64,000 bases of DNA, taken from Bryobacterales bacterium (GTDB lineage Bacteria; Acidobacteriota; Terriglobia; Bryobacterales; Bryobacteraceae). Under the pieces are notes generated by a model. That model worked only from the letters and a program-made list of their open reading frames with translations, was not told the origin of the DNA and made no database searches. Both the position numbers and the translations under genes were made by a program. The stretch lies in the NCBI GenBank assembly GCA_016789905.1, contig JAEUQC010000015.1, forward strand, positions 1-64,000. The letters run 5' to 3'. Shown here in pieces: positions 35,623-43,748 of this stretch. The first letter of the stretch is position 1, and the number at the start of each line of letters is the position of its first letter.

Positions 35623-36510
35623 TTAGTTGCGAACGCTCTGCACCTTGGGCGTCGCCAGATACCCGACGATCAGATCCTTGCCCACTTCGTTGATCACGAT
35701 TTCATATGGCTGCCGCGCCTTCGACGTGTAGAACTGCAAGGGTTCGTTGATGGACTTGTCCTTCTTTTCCACGCGCTTATCGTCGGCGATCAGCTCAATC
35801 GTGAATTTGTTCTTCTTCACGTCGCTCTTCTTCAACGTCAACATCACGTCGCCCACCCGCTGCGGTTGCTTCGCCTTTGGCAGCCGGAATTCAAAGTAGT
35901 TCCGTTCTCCAAGGGCCTTCAATGCCTGGAGTTCCTTCCCGTTCGTTGCAATCAAGCCGCTTTGTTCCCCCAGGTCGCCGCGAACCCGTTTCAGGTCGCC
36001 AATGGTCTTTTCCAGCTCAGTCTTCGTGCTGGCTACTTCCGTCTTCACCGCGCCAACTTCCGTGGAAACTTCTCCCACTTTCGTGTTCACCGCCTGGGTT
36101 TGTTCCTTCACTTCGGTGATCTTCGATGTTAGTTCACCGGCGACTGCTTTCGTTTCCTGCTTCAGCGTTTTTTCCAGTTCCGCCACTTTCTTTTCCGCAT
36201 CGAGCTTAGCTTGGCCAACGGCCATCGCCTGCGCGCGGCGGGCCGCTTCCAGATCGTCCTTCAATTCGCTGACGTACTGCTTGCTGGCGCGTGAAGACAC
36301 CGCGGCCGTCTGCTGCACTTCTTGAATCTCAGTTTTCAGCGACGCCTGCAGCGCCTTGACGTCGTTCTTCGTTTTGTCTAGTTGAGTGAACAGATAGACG
36401 TTCGCGCCTAGTAGCGCCAGGACCGATCCGAATAGGATAGGGATTTTTAGACCGCCTCCCCCACTTGGCGCCGGCGGCGGCGGAAAATTACCTGGTTGAT
36501 TCGGATTCAT
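35623..36510 (-). CDS. Membrane-anchored coiled-coil protein
   Basis: A 295-residue protein: a short Pro/Gly-rich cytoplasmic N-terminus (MNPNQPGNFPPPPAPSGGGG), one membrane span (about 22-42), a long heptad-repeat coiled coil (about 45-190: KTKNDVKALQASLKTEIQEVQQ..., VKTEVASTKTELEKTIGDL) and a C-terminal beta-rich domain (FEFRLPKAKQPQRVGDVMLTLKKSDVKKNKFTIELIADDKRVEKKD). ATG 36510 was chosen over an upstream start because GGAGG lies 10 bases before it. I recognise no characterised family; similar proteins appear in Acidobacteriota. A periplasmic scaffolding or stalk role is inferred. Confidence 0.75.
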   Translation of the reverse strand: MNPNQPGNFPPPPAPSGGGGLKIPILFGSVLALLGANVYLFTQLDKTKNDVKALQASLKTEIQEVQQTAAVSSRASKQYVSELKDDLEAARRAQAMAVGQAKLDAEKKVAELEKTLKQETKAVAGELTSKITEVKEQTQAVNTKVGEVSTEVGAVKTEVASTKTELEKTIGDLKRVRGDLGEQSGLIATNGKELQALKALGERNYFEFRLPKAKQPQRVGDVMLTLKKSDVKKNKFTIELIADDKRVEKKDKSINEPLQFYTSKARQPYEIVINEVGKDLIVGYLATPKVQSVRN

Positions 36511-36628
36511 TCGCGGAAGACCTCCAGTCCCAACTTTCGGCAGCGTACCGGAACTGCCTTTGACCAGGGACAAATTCTCTACAGTTTATCACCCGACTGC
36601 AAAGGTAAGATGCGGCCGCTGGTGCTTG

Positions 36629-36651
36629 CGTTCCAAACAGCCTTTGGAACG
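36629..36651 (-). terminator. Hairpin downstream of tdk
   Basis: CGTTCCAAA and TTTGGAACG form a perfect 9-base stem around a 5-base loop, starting nine bases after the tdk stop on the minus strand. No U-tract follows. It is the likely end of the ruvX-mltG-...-tdk transcript. Confidence 0.55.
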
Positions 36652-36660
36652 TCCCCTCGG

Positions 36661-37275
36661 TTACGCGGTTTCGTTTAGCCGCCTGGGCTTGGCGAATTCC
36701 AGATACTCCTGCTTGGGCGTTCCGGGCTCAAAGCAGCGCCTGCACCGGGCTTCATAGAGCCCCGCCGCCCCAACGACGATCAGGTCTTCACTCTCCACCA
36801 GCCGCTGCGTGTGTTTGGCCGGGTTGCCGCAACGCATACAAATGGCGAGGGTTTTGGTGATTGATTCGGCCAGCGCCAGCAGTTCCGGCATGGGCGGAAA
36901 CGGCCGGCCCAAATAGTCCGTGTCCAATCCCGCGATCAAAACCTGCTTGCCGCTATCGGCAAGTTGTTGCGCGATCTCCACCAGATTTGGGCCCAGGAAA
37001 TTGGCCTCGTCGAACCCAATCACTTGCGTGCGCCAGTCCAGCAGCGTCAGCACTTCACGCGCATCTTTTATCACTTGTGACGACATGCGGGAGTCGGAAT
37101 GGGAAACGATTTCATCGGCGGAGTAGCGGTCGTCGAGCACCGGTTTGAATACCTGTACCCGTTTCCGCGCGATTTTGGCGCGCCGCAGACGCCGGATCAG
37201 TTCCTCGCTCTTGCCCGAAAACATCGGCCCGCAAACGACTTCGATCCAGCCGATGCTGCCTGTCACGATATCCAT
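36661..37275 (-). CDS. tdk: Thymidine kinase
   Basis: Phosphorylates thymidine to dTMP in the salvage pathway. The 204-residue protein is the type II enzyme: P-loop GPMFSGKSEEL at about 16-26, the switch/base-binding region VFKPVLDDRY, the catalytic Glu in GFDEANF (Glu 90), and the zinc ribbon with CMRCGNPAKHTQR and CRRCFEPG. ATG 37275 is preceded by GAGGAT and yields the expected N-terminus. It is the last gene of the minus-strand group that starts with ruvX, and is followed by a hairpin at 36629-36651. Confidence 0.93.
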   Translation of the reverse strand: MDIVTGSIGWIEVVCGPMFSGKSEELIRRLRRAKIARKRVQVFKPVLDDRYSADEIVSHSDSRMSSQVIKDAREVLTLLDWRTQVIGFDEANFLGPNLVEIAQQLADSGKQVLIAGLDTDYLGRPFPPMPELLALAESITKTLAICMRCGNPAKHTQRLVESEDLIVVGAAGLYEARCRRCFEPGTPKQEYLEFAKPRRLNETA

Positions 37276-37343
37276 ATCCTCACTATCATGCCATGCGTTC
37301 CGCACGCAGGCGCCAAGCGAGGTGCTCCCGCCGAAACGCGGAA

Positions 37344-38126
37344 TCAATCCAGTTCGATGAAGCCCGTAAGGTACAGCGCGGCGTGCCCGCTGATTCGCAC
37401 CCGGTCTCCGTGGTTCTCGCACCACAATTCGCCGCCGCGCACCGATATCTGGCGGGCAAACAAATTGTCCTTTCCCAATCGCGCCGCCCAATAGGGCGTC
37501 AGTGTGCAATGGGCGGAGCCGGTCACCGGGTCCTCATCGATGCCTTGCTTCGGCGCGAAGAATCGCGAGACAAAGTCGCAGTCGTCGCCGGGCGCCGTGG
37601 CAATGAATCCAAATGGCTCCAACGCTGCCAGTGCCGCCATGTCCGGGGCCAGGTGCCGCACCTGCTCACTGGATTCGAACACGCACATTGTGTCCCGGGC
37701 GGCCAGCACCTCTCGCGGCGCCGCCCCAAGCGCTCGCGCCAGCGCCGGGTCCAAAGCCTGCGCCGCGCCGGGCCGCGCCGGAAAATCCAGCGTGTACAAC
37801 TCACCGGAGCGCGAGACGATCAGCGGCCCGGACCGGCTGTGAAATGTAACGCGCTCGCCTCCGAATCCCATACAGTCCATCAGCACGAAGGCCGCCGCAA
37901 GCGTCGCGTGCCCGCACAAGTCCACCTCCACGGCCGGTGTGAACCAGCGCAGCCGGTAGCCGTCGGGTTCGGCCACGAAGTAGGCCGTTTCCGCCAAATT
38001 GTTTTCCGCCGCGATTTGCTGCAATCTCTGGTCCGGCAGCCATTTCGGCAGCGGACAGACGGCGGCGGGATTCCCGCCAAAGCGGCGTTTCGAAAACGCA
38101 TCCACCTGGTATAGCGGCAGTCTCAT
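37344..38126 (-). CDS. PhzF family isomerase-like protein
   Basis: A 260-residue member of the PhzF/diaminopimelate-epimerase-like fold. It shows the diagnostic N-terminus PLYQVDAFSKRRFGGNPAAVC, the catalytic Glu in NLAETAYF (Glu 46), CGHATLAAAFVL, and the C-terminal DPVTGSAHCTLTPYW. Phenazine-biosynthesis partners are absent, so the role is probably a general small-molecule isomerisation or an unknown housekeeping step. It lies five bases after the preceding hypothetical gene and 68 bases before tdk. Confidence 0.9.
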   Translation of the reverse strand: MRLPLYQVDAFSKRRFGGNPAAVCPLPKWLPDQRLQQIAAENNLAETAYFVAEPDGYRLRWFTPAVEVDLCGHATLAAAFVLMDCMGFGGERVTFHSRSGPLIVSRSGELYTLDFPARPGAAQALDPALARALGAAPREVLAARDTMCVFESSEQVRHLAPDMAALAALEPFGFIATAPGDDCDFVSRFFAPKQGIDEDPVTGSAHCTLTPYWAARLGKDNLFARQISVRGGELWCENHGDRVRISGHAALYLTGFIELD

Positions 38127-38131
38127 CTCTA

Positions 38132-38503
38132 CTACTGTACGCGGGCGCGGCGAGGTTCGTTCAGCACCAGTTGATCGAAGATTGCCAAAACCTGCTTCCG
38201 GTAGTGGTAAAGCTGCTTCAGGTTGTCTCGGAAGTTATCGTCGTCGTACTGCCGCCCGTGCAGCCATTTTTTCAATAGCTCCATCGGCACGTCGATGTCC
38301 CGGCGCAACGATTCCACGTTGTGCCCGCGCAAAAACAGGCCGTAGAACATCGCCGCCTCACGCCGCGGCGCCAGCGGGTCGGAAAGGTCCCGGTTCGCTG
38401 TCAGCAAGGGCATCGGCGGTGTGGATTGAGTACGTTGCACGGTTTCAGCTTCGAAACCACGAGTATAAACGGGTGGCACTCCGCCTATCAATAGGATTTT
38501 CAC
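38132..38503 (-). CDS. Conserved hypothetical protein (helical)
   Basis: A 123-residue protein, start taken as GTG 38503, which overlaps the preceding TGA (GTGA at 38500-38503). An in-frame ATG at 38413 would give a 93-residue form beginning MPLLTANRDLSDPLAPRRE and is a reasonable alternative. The C-terminal two thirds are helical and carry FLRGHNVESLRRDIDVPMELLKKWLHGRQYDDDNFRDNLKQLYHYRK, resembling a helix-turn-helix without a clear family assignment. Similar proteins occur in Acidobacteriota. It stands between mltG and phzF in the same operon. Confidence 0.6.
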   Translation of the reverse strand: MKILLIGGVPPVYTRGFEAETVQRTQSTPPMPLLTANRDLSDPLAPRREAAMFYGLFLRGHNVESLRRDIDVPMELLKKWLHGRQYDDDNFRDNLKQLYHYRKQVLAIFDQLVLNEPRRARVQ

Positions 38504-38958
38504 TCATTATGGCCGCGAATCGACCCGCCGGATTTTTCCCGCAACTCGACCCACAATGGAAAAATGCCTGGATTCTCCAGCCAGGTCAGCATCCAGGCCG
38601 TCATTACCTCCTTTTGCTCCCGCTTCTCAAGTGCCACTCGCCGGTTCCGCGCCGCCAGTTTGGCGTGGTCTTTCGCGGTGATTACGATGCGCCTCGCCAA
38701 CCGGCGAGTGGCTTCGTCCCCTTTTTCATAACAATTCGCCAAATCCACCAGCGATTGACGCAGCGCCACCATCGTCGTCTGGTCCACCCCCGCCACTATC
38801 GGATGCAGTTTCGCCCCGGACTCTCGCAACAAATGGCGCAGTTCCGGCTCCTCCACCGGCGCAAATAGCGCCATCAATTCGTCAAAACCGCTCATTTCCA
38901 CGCGCACCGGCGCTTTTTCCCGCAGCCATGCTTCCAGTCTGGCGGCGCGCGACGGCAT
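38500..38958 (-). CDS. Conserved hypothetical protein
   Basis: A 152-residue, mostly helical, basic protein (MPSRAARLEAWLREKAPVRVEMSGFDELMALFAPVEEPELRHLL...). It has no signal peptide, membrane span or recognised motif. The block KGDEATRRLARRIVITAKDHAKLAARNRRVALEKREQKEVMTAWML suggests a long amphipathic helix. It follows mltG by four bases and is translationally coupled to the next hypothetical gene. No function is assigned. Confidence 0.65.
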   Translation of the reverse strand: MPSRAARLEAWLREKAPVRVEMSGFDELMALFAPVEEPELRHLLRESGAKLHPIVAGVDQTTMVALRQSLVDLANCYEKGDEATRRLARRIVITAKDHAKLAARNRRVALEKREQKEVMTAWMLTWLENPGIFPLWVELREKSGGSIRGHNE

Positions 38959-38962
38959 GGCT

Positions 38963-39946
38963 TTACATCTTTGGCCCGCTGCGCCACGCCGTCACCGCGC
39001 GCGCATGTTCGGCGTAGGTCCGGGAGAAATTGTGCCGTCGGGTTCCGTCCCCCTTGGCCACGAAATACAGGTAATCGGTGTCAGCCGGTTTCAAGGCTGC
39101 CGCCAACGCTGCTCGTCCGGGGTTGGCGATGGGTCCCGGTGGCAGGCCCGGCACGGCGTAGGTGTTATAAGGGTGAACCCGTTGCAAGTCAGACTTGTAA
39201 ATGGTTCCCCGCCACACGCCTTCCAGCATCGCGGCGTAGATCGTCGTCGGGTCGGCGTCCAGTTTCATTCCCTTGCGCAGCCGGTGCATGTAAACGCCAG
39301 CGACAATGGCCCGCTCCTCAGGCGCGCCCGTTTCCTTTTCTACCAGAGACGCCAGCGCCACCGTGGCCAGCACGTTTCCGCCTCCGCCCAGCGCCTTCCA
39401 CTCCCGCCGGAACTGGTCTGTCAACAGGCGGCACAGCGCCTCCGCACTCGTCTTTCGCGGAACGAAGTACGTGGACGGAAAAAGAAAACCTTCCAGCGTT
39501 GGTGCTTGCGGCGCCAAATCCCGGATTAGCGCCGGATTCCGCGCCGCCGCCACAAACGCCGCCGCCTTTCCGAATCCCGCCTGTTCTACCACACCGCCGA
39601 TATCGTATAGGTTGTAGCCTTCCGGGATGCGCAGTTCCACCAGGTAAACGTCCCCGCGCCGCAGCCGCTCGGCCACCTCCCAAACGTTCGCGGCCTTCTC
39701 AAAGCGATACTCACCGGCCTGCCACTTTTGTCCCGGACGCAGCGCGCGCGCCGCCAGCAGGTGCCACCGCGTCGGTATCACCCCCGCCTCGGCCAGCCGC
39801 CGGGCCATCTCCATCGTGCCCGTTCCCTTGGAAAACTCCAGGAACCGTTCGCCCACGAAACCCCGGTGCGGTCGATTGAGCGTCAGTGCCACCCCTCCGG
39901 CCGCCACCGCCAGGATTCCCGCCAATGCCAGTAGAACCCGTTTCAT
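38963..39946 (-). CDS. mltG: Endolytic murein transglycosylase MltG
   Basis: A 327-residue inner-membrane enzyme that cuts nascent glycan strands and so ends their elongation. One N-terminal span (MKRVLLALAGILAVAAGGVALTL), a LysM-like subdomain (about 30-100), and the YceG domain: LEGFLFPSTYFVP, ASLVEKETGAPEERAIVAGVYMHRLRKGMKLDADPTTIYA with the catalytic Glu of VEKETG, and YNTYAVPGLPPGPIANPGRAAL. Its start overlaps the ruvX stop (ATGA at 39943-39946), a pairing common across bacteria. Confidence 0.95.
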   Translation of the reverse strand: MKRVLLALAGILAVAAGGVALTLNRPHRGFVGERFLEFSKGTGTMEMARRLAEAGVIPTRWHLLAARALRPGQKWQAGEYRFEKAANVWEVAERLRRGDVYLVELRIPEGYNLYDIGGVVEQAGFGKAAAFVAAARNPALIRDLAPQAPTLEGFLFPSTYFVPRKTSAEALCRLLTDQFRREWKALGGGGNVLATVALASLVEKETGAPEERAIVAGVYMHRLRKGMKLDADPTTIYAAMLEGVWRGTIYKSDLQRVHPYNTYAVPGLPPGPIANPGRAALAAALKPADTDYLYFVAKGDGTRRHNFSRTYAEHARAVTAWRSGPKM

Positions 39947-40347
39947 TGCGCCGCCAGAAAACTATCGAGAATGATTCTCGCCGCCAGTTGGTCCACTCCG
40001 CCGTCCCGCTCCACGGCCCGCCCGGTTTCTCTCAACAAATGTCCAGCCTCCTGCGATGTCAGCCGCTCATCCCACATGCGGTAGGGAACCCCGGCCATTT
40101 CCGCCAGCCGCGCTCCAAACTCCTCAGCCTCCGCGCTCATCTCGCTCGGTTCTCCGTTCAGGTGCAGCGGATTGCCCACCACCACCAGTTCCACCGCCTG
40201 GTCCCGAATCACCTCCCGCAGTTGTGCGAGGTCCTTTCGAAGGCTGCGCCGCTGCAGCGTCTCCATCGGGTGCGCCATCATTCCCAGGGGATCACTAATC
40301 GCCAGCCCAATCCGCTTCCTTCCATAATCGAGGCCCAAAATCCGCAT
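39943..40347 (-). CDS. ruvX: Putative pre-16S rRNA nuclease/Holliday-junction resolvase YqgF
   Basis: A 134-residue RNase H-fold protein: MRILGLDYGRKRIGLAISD (first catalytic Asp), VVVGNPLHLNGEPSEMS, YRMWDERLTSQEAGHLL and the C-terminal DQLAARIILDSFL (last acidic residue). In E. coli YqgF matures the 5' end of 16S rRNA; earlier it was proposed as a resolvase. The gene opens the minus-strand ruvX-mltG-unknown-unknown-phzF-tdk unit and is divergent from the AI-2E transporter; the 62-base gap between them contains AT-rich GATTATAGAATTT, a likely promoter region. Confidence 0.93.
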   Translation of the reverse strand: MRILGLDYGRKRIGLAISDPLGMMAHPMETLQRRSLRKDLAQLREVIRDQAVELVVVGNPLHLNGEPSEMSAEAEEFGARLAEMAGVPYRMWDERLTSQEAGHLLRETGRAVERDGGVDQLAARIILDSFLAAQ

Positions 40348-40409
40348 TTCTTTTGATTATAGAATTTGGACACGCCGGCCATGATAAAGTAACGGAATAG
40401 TGGGGCAGC

Positions 40410-41588
40410 TTGGCGGTTCAGGACACTACATCCCCTTCCATCGTTCAGATCCGCAATACCGGGGGACTCCTCTTCACCTTCGGTGTTTTGACGGCATTGC
40501 TCTATTTTGGCCGTCTGTTTATTGTTACGCTGCTGCTTTCCATCTTTATCGCCTTCATTCTGGAGCCGGTCGTTAACCTTTTCATGCGGTTCCGGTTGCC
40601 GCGTGGGTTCGCCAGTTTCCTTGTTTGCAGCCTGGCCCTGGTGGTCTTGTATTCCGGTGCGCTGTTGGCCTATTCGCAGGCCGCTGGTATTTGGGAAGAC
40701 TTGCCGATGTACAGCCAGCGCGTCAGCCAGATCACCGAAAAGGTTCTGGTGGAAGTGGAAAGCGCGGAAAAAACAGTAAACGATTTACTCACCCCGCGCC
40801 GCGTGCGGGATCAGGAACGACTCGCCCAACAGCAGGCCGAAGCGCTGAAGCAGCAGAAGACCACCCGCCGCCGCCCGGCCACCGATCCGCCGATGGCGCC
40901 GCTGCTTCCCCCGCCCGTGCAGGAGGTCCGCATCAAGCCCGAGCGGTCTCCTGTTGTCGACTATCTCTATGAGAACTGGCACCAGTTCTACGATATTCTG
41001 CTCATGGCGTCGTTCGTGCCTTTTCTGGTCTACTTCATGCTCAGTTGGCGAGACCACTTTGTCCACAATTTCCTCCGTGTCTTTCAAGGGGAATCCAGAG
41101 GCATCGCCGCCGCCACGCTCGACGGCATCGCCCGCATGGCCCGTGCCTACGTCGTTGGAAACTTCATCCTCGGTTTGCTGTTGGCGCTTGTCTCCATGGG
41201 CTTCTTTTGGGTGGTCAAGGTGCCGTACTGGCTCATCGTTGGCCCCATGAGCGGCTTCCTGAGCCTGGTGCCTTATATTGGCCTCCCGCTCGCCATCATC
41301 CCACCCTACCTGGCCGCGTTGACGGTCTACGACAATCTGGCGGATTACCTGGTTATCGGCACTACTGTGGCTTTCTTCCACCTGCTCGCTCTCAATCTGC
41401 TCTACCCCAAGCTGGTGGGTTCCCGCGTCCACCTGAATCCGCTAGCCGTCACGGTTGGCCTCATGTTCTGGGGCTTCCTTTGGGGGGGCATAGGACTCGT
41501 CCTCGCCATCCCGCTCACGGCTTCCATCAAGGCGATTTGTGACCACATGCCAGGGCTTAGCGGCTACGGCCGGCTCATGGGCGATTAA
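40410..41588 (+). CDS. AI-2E family transporter
   Basis: A 392-residue membrane protein of the AI-2E/TqsA family with about eight spans. Family landmarks are the N-terminal GVLTALLYFGRLFIVTLLLSIFIAFILEPVV, the central SFVPFLVYFMLSWRDHF, and VPYIGLPLAIIPPYLAAL with LVGSRVHLNPLAVTVGLMFWGFLWGGIGLVLAIPLTASIKAI near the end. A charged, Pro-rich insertion (about 130-175: QQKTTRRRPATDPPMAPLLPPP) separates the spans. The start is TTG 40410; no closer ATG covers the first span. The substrate is unknown; family members export quorum signals or exchange ions. Confidence 0.88.
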   Translation: MAVQDTTSPSIVQIRNTGGLLFTFGVLTALLYFGRLFIVTLLLSIFIAFILEPVVNLFMRFRLPRGFASFLVCSLALVVLYSGALLAYSQAAGIWEDLPMYSQRVSQITEKVLVEVESAEKTVNDLLTPRRVRDQERLAQQQAEALKQQKTTRRRPATDPPMAPLLPPPVQEVRIKPERSPVVDYLYENWHQFYDILLMASFVPFLVYFMLSWRDHFVHNFLRVFQGESRGIAAATLDGIARMARAYVVGNFILGLLLALVSMGFFWVVKVPYWLIVGPMSGFLSLVPYIGLPLAIIPPYLAALTVYDNLADYLVIGTTVAFFHLLALNLLYPKLVGSRVHLNPLAVTVGLMFWGFLWGGIGLVLAIPLTASIKAICDHMPGLSGYGRLMGD

Positions 41589-41615
41589 GGGTGCTGCTGT
41601 GGTACCCTGCCTCTG

Positions 41616-42554
41616 ATGGATCGTCGACAGTTACTCACCGCGGGCCTCGGCTGGTCCGCTTCCTCGTTGATCGCAAAGCGAGCGAAACTCGATCGCTCCC
41701 GCCTTTCCACGGTAACCGACGAAAGCGGCAAGACCCCGGCGGAAAACATCGATTTTGCCAAGAAATACGGTCTTCGATACCTGGAAGTGCGTGGTGTTCC
41801 CGGCGCCCGGTCCCACTACGCCGACCTGCCGGAAGCCGACCTGAAATCCGCCGCCAAAGAGTTTGCCGACAACGGCGTCAAGATCTCTTTCTTCAACTCC
41901 GGCCAGTGTAAATTCGCCCTTCCCGGAACGGACTACGTTCGCCAGCGCCCGGAGACGCCGGAGGTCAAGGCCAAGCGTATCGCCCGCGATCAACAAAACT
42001 TCGACAAGCGCATGGACACGCTCCAAAAGTCCATTCGCGCCTCACAGATCCTCGGCTGCGATAAGGTTCGCATCTTCGCCTTCCTCCGCACCGCCGAACC
42101 GGAAAAAACCCTGCAGCGCGTCTACGATGTGCTTGGCCCCATGGTTCGCGTTGCCGAAAAGGAAGGCATCAAACTTCTGCTGGAAAACGAGGTTGCCTGC
42201 AACGTCGCCAATTGCGCCGAACTTGCCGCGGCCATGAAGGCCATCCCATCCAAGGCCTTCGGCATCAATTGGGATCCGCTCAATGGCCACCACATGAAGG
42301 AAGAAGTGTTTCCCTACGGCTACTCGCTGCTGCCCAAGAAAAAGCTATGGAACGTGCAAGTGAAGGGGAAGAGCATCCTGAAGGAATTCCCGGCGGACTA
42401 TTTGGACTGGGCGGCCATCTATTCCGCGCTGGAAAAGGATGGCTACGCCGGCCAGATCGGGCTGGAATGTCACATCTTCGGCGAAGAGCAGATCCGGCGT
42501 TCCCACCAGTGCATGCAGGAGATGATCCGCGTCGCTGAGCATCGCAACGGTTGA
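41616..42554 (+). CDS. Sugar phosphate isomerase/epimerase (TIM barrel) with Tat-like signal
   Basis: A 312-residue protein, start MDRRQLLTAGLGWSASSLI, a short Tat-type signal. The barrel shows ENIDFAKKYGLRYLEVRG, the metal-ligand Glu in LLLENEV, FGINWDPLNGHH, and the C-terminal GQIGLECHIFGEEQI. This is the AP-endonuclease-like/xylose-isomerase-like family used for sugars, inositols or hydroxypyruvate. It lies 13 bases before the next gene, probably in the same transcript. Substrate cannot be read from sequence. Confidence 0.85.
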   Translation: MDRRQLLTAGLGWSASSLIAKRAKLDRSRLSTVTDESGKTPAENIDFAKKYGLRYLEVRGVPGARSHYADLPEADLKSAAKEFADNGVKISFFNSGQCKFALPGTDYVRQRPETPEVKAKRIARDQQNFDKRMDTLQKSIRASQILGCDKVRIFAFLRTAEPEKTLQRVYDVLGPMVRVAEKEGIKLLLENEVACNVANCAELAAAMKAIPSKAFGINWDPLNGHHMKEEVFPYGYSLLPKKKLWNVQVKGKSILKEFPADYLDWAAIYSALEKDGYAGQIGLECHIFGEEQIRRSHQCMQEMIRVAEHRNG

Positions 42555-42567
42555 TTGGAGAGTTCCC

Positions 42568-43053
42568 ATGCCCACTCGGACACTGCTGTTCTGCGCGGGT
42601 ATCGGGCTTCTGGTCATTGGCGCTATGATCGGCGGCGGGCTCTTTGCCACACGAGGCACGCATCTGGAACTTTCCGGCGGCCTTCGCAAGGCGCGCACCG
42701 CGTCTCTCAGCGCCACCCGGTCGGTCATCGTATTGGACTTTCGCGCCACGAACACTTCGGACTATCCGTTCGTCGTAAAAACCGTTGAGGTGGAAGTGAC
42801 ATTGGCCAGCGGCAAAAAGGAGATTGGCCAGTTCATTCCGGAAGTCGATGCAAAAACTCTGTTCCCGGCGTTGCCGGCCCTCGGCGACAAGCTGGCCGTC
42901 TCCATTGGAACCGGTGAAAAGATCGCGGGCAAACAGACGGTGGACCGCATGGCGGCGGCCAGTTTCACTCTCCCCGAATCGGACCTCGCGTCGCGCAAAG
43001 ACGTCACCGTTCGGCTCCGGGATGTTGACGGCCCCATGTCGGAATTGCGTTAG
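42568..43053 (+). CDS. Single-span exported protein of unknown function
   Basis: A 161-residue protein with one N-terminal hydrophobic segment ([26 protein letters not shown]) and a beta-rich extracytoplasmic domain with [31 protein letters not shown], the sort of immunoglobulin-like sandwich found in secreted accessory proteins (DUF4352-like in general form). GGAGAG precedes the ATG. The stop overlaps the convergent ABC-ATPase stop by four bases. No family assignment is secure. Confidence 0.7.
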   Translation: MPTRTLLFCAGIGLLVIGAMIGGGLFATRGTHLELSGGLRKARTASLSATRSVIVLDFRATNTSDYPFVVKTVEVEVTLASGKKEIGQFIPEVDAKTLFPALPALGDKLAVSIGTGEKIAGKQTVDRMAAASFTLPESDLASRKDVTVRLRDVDGPMSELR

Positions 43054-43748
43054 GCCTGCGGATACTCAATTTCCGGCTTCAGTTCTCCCTTTTCCAGGTG
43101 CCGGATCATGGTGGCGTACTCCGCGGCGTGCCGGTCATGGGTCACCATGATGATCGTTTTGCCGAAATCCCGATTCAGTTTTTGCAGCATGGTCATCACG
43201 TCCTTGGCCGATTGTGCGTCCAGGTTCCCCGTCGGTTCGTCGGCAATCAAAATGTCGGGGTCCGTAGCAATGGCTCGCGCAATCGCCACCCGTTGTTCCT
43301 GGCCGCCGGAGAGCTGGCGCGGGAAATGGGTTAGCCGGTCGTCAAGGCCAACCAGCTTCAGCGCCGTTTCCGCCTGGCGCTGGCGTTCTTTGCCGTTCAT
43401 GCTCGTCAGCTTCAGCGGCAATTCGACATTTTCCAGCGCCGTGAGTACCGGGATCAGGTTGAACTGTTGAAAAATGAATCCGATATGGCGGTTGCGCCAC
43501 CGGGCGAGTTCGGCGTCGTCGAGTTCGGCCAGATCCTCGCCCAGCACCGCGATCCTCCCCGATGTCGCCCGGTCCATTGCCGCAATCAGATGCATTAGCG
43601 TCGACTTGCCAGAGCCGCTCGGACCCATCAGCGCCACGAACTCGCCCCGGTGGATTTCAATGTCGCAATTATCCAGTGCGCGTACCTCGAACTCATCGCG
43701 CTTGTAGATTTTCGTTAGTTTGCGCGCTTCAATGACGGCTTCCCTCAT
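43050..43748 (-). CDS. MacB/LolD-type ABC transporter ATP-binding protein
   Basis: A 232-residue ATPase with Walker [11 protein letters not shown]-loop [12 protein letters not shown], signature [16 protein letters not shown], Walker [13 protein letters not shown] and H-loop [11 protein letters not shown]. It powers the exporter encoded by the three genes just upstream; MacB-type pumps move peptides, lipoproteins or antibiotics by mechanotransmission. It overlaps the fusion-protein stop by ATGA and ends the minus-strand operon. Confidence 0.95.
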   Translation of the reverse strand: MREAVIEARKLTKIYKRDEFEVRALDNCDIEIHRGEFVALMGPSGSGKSTLMHLIAAMDRATSGRIAVLGEDLAELDDAELARWRNRHIGFIFQQFNLIPVLTALENVELPLKLTSMNGKERQRQAETALKLVGLDDRLTHFPRQLSGGQEQRVAIARAIATDPDILIADEPTGNLDAQSAKDVMTMLQKLNRDFGKTIIMVTHDRHAAEYATMIRHLEKGELKPEIEYPQA

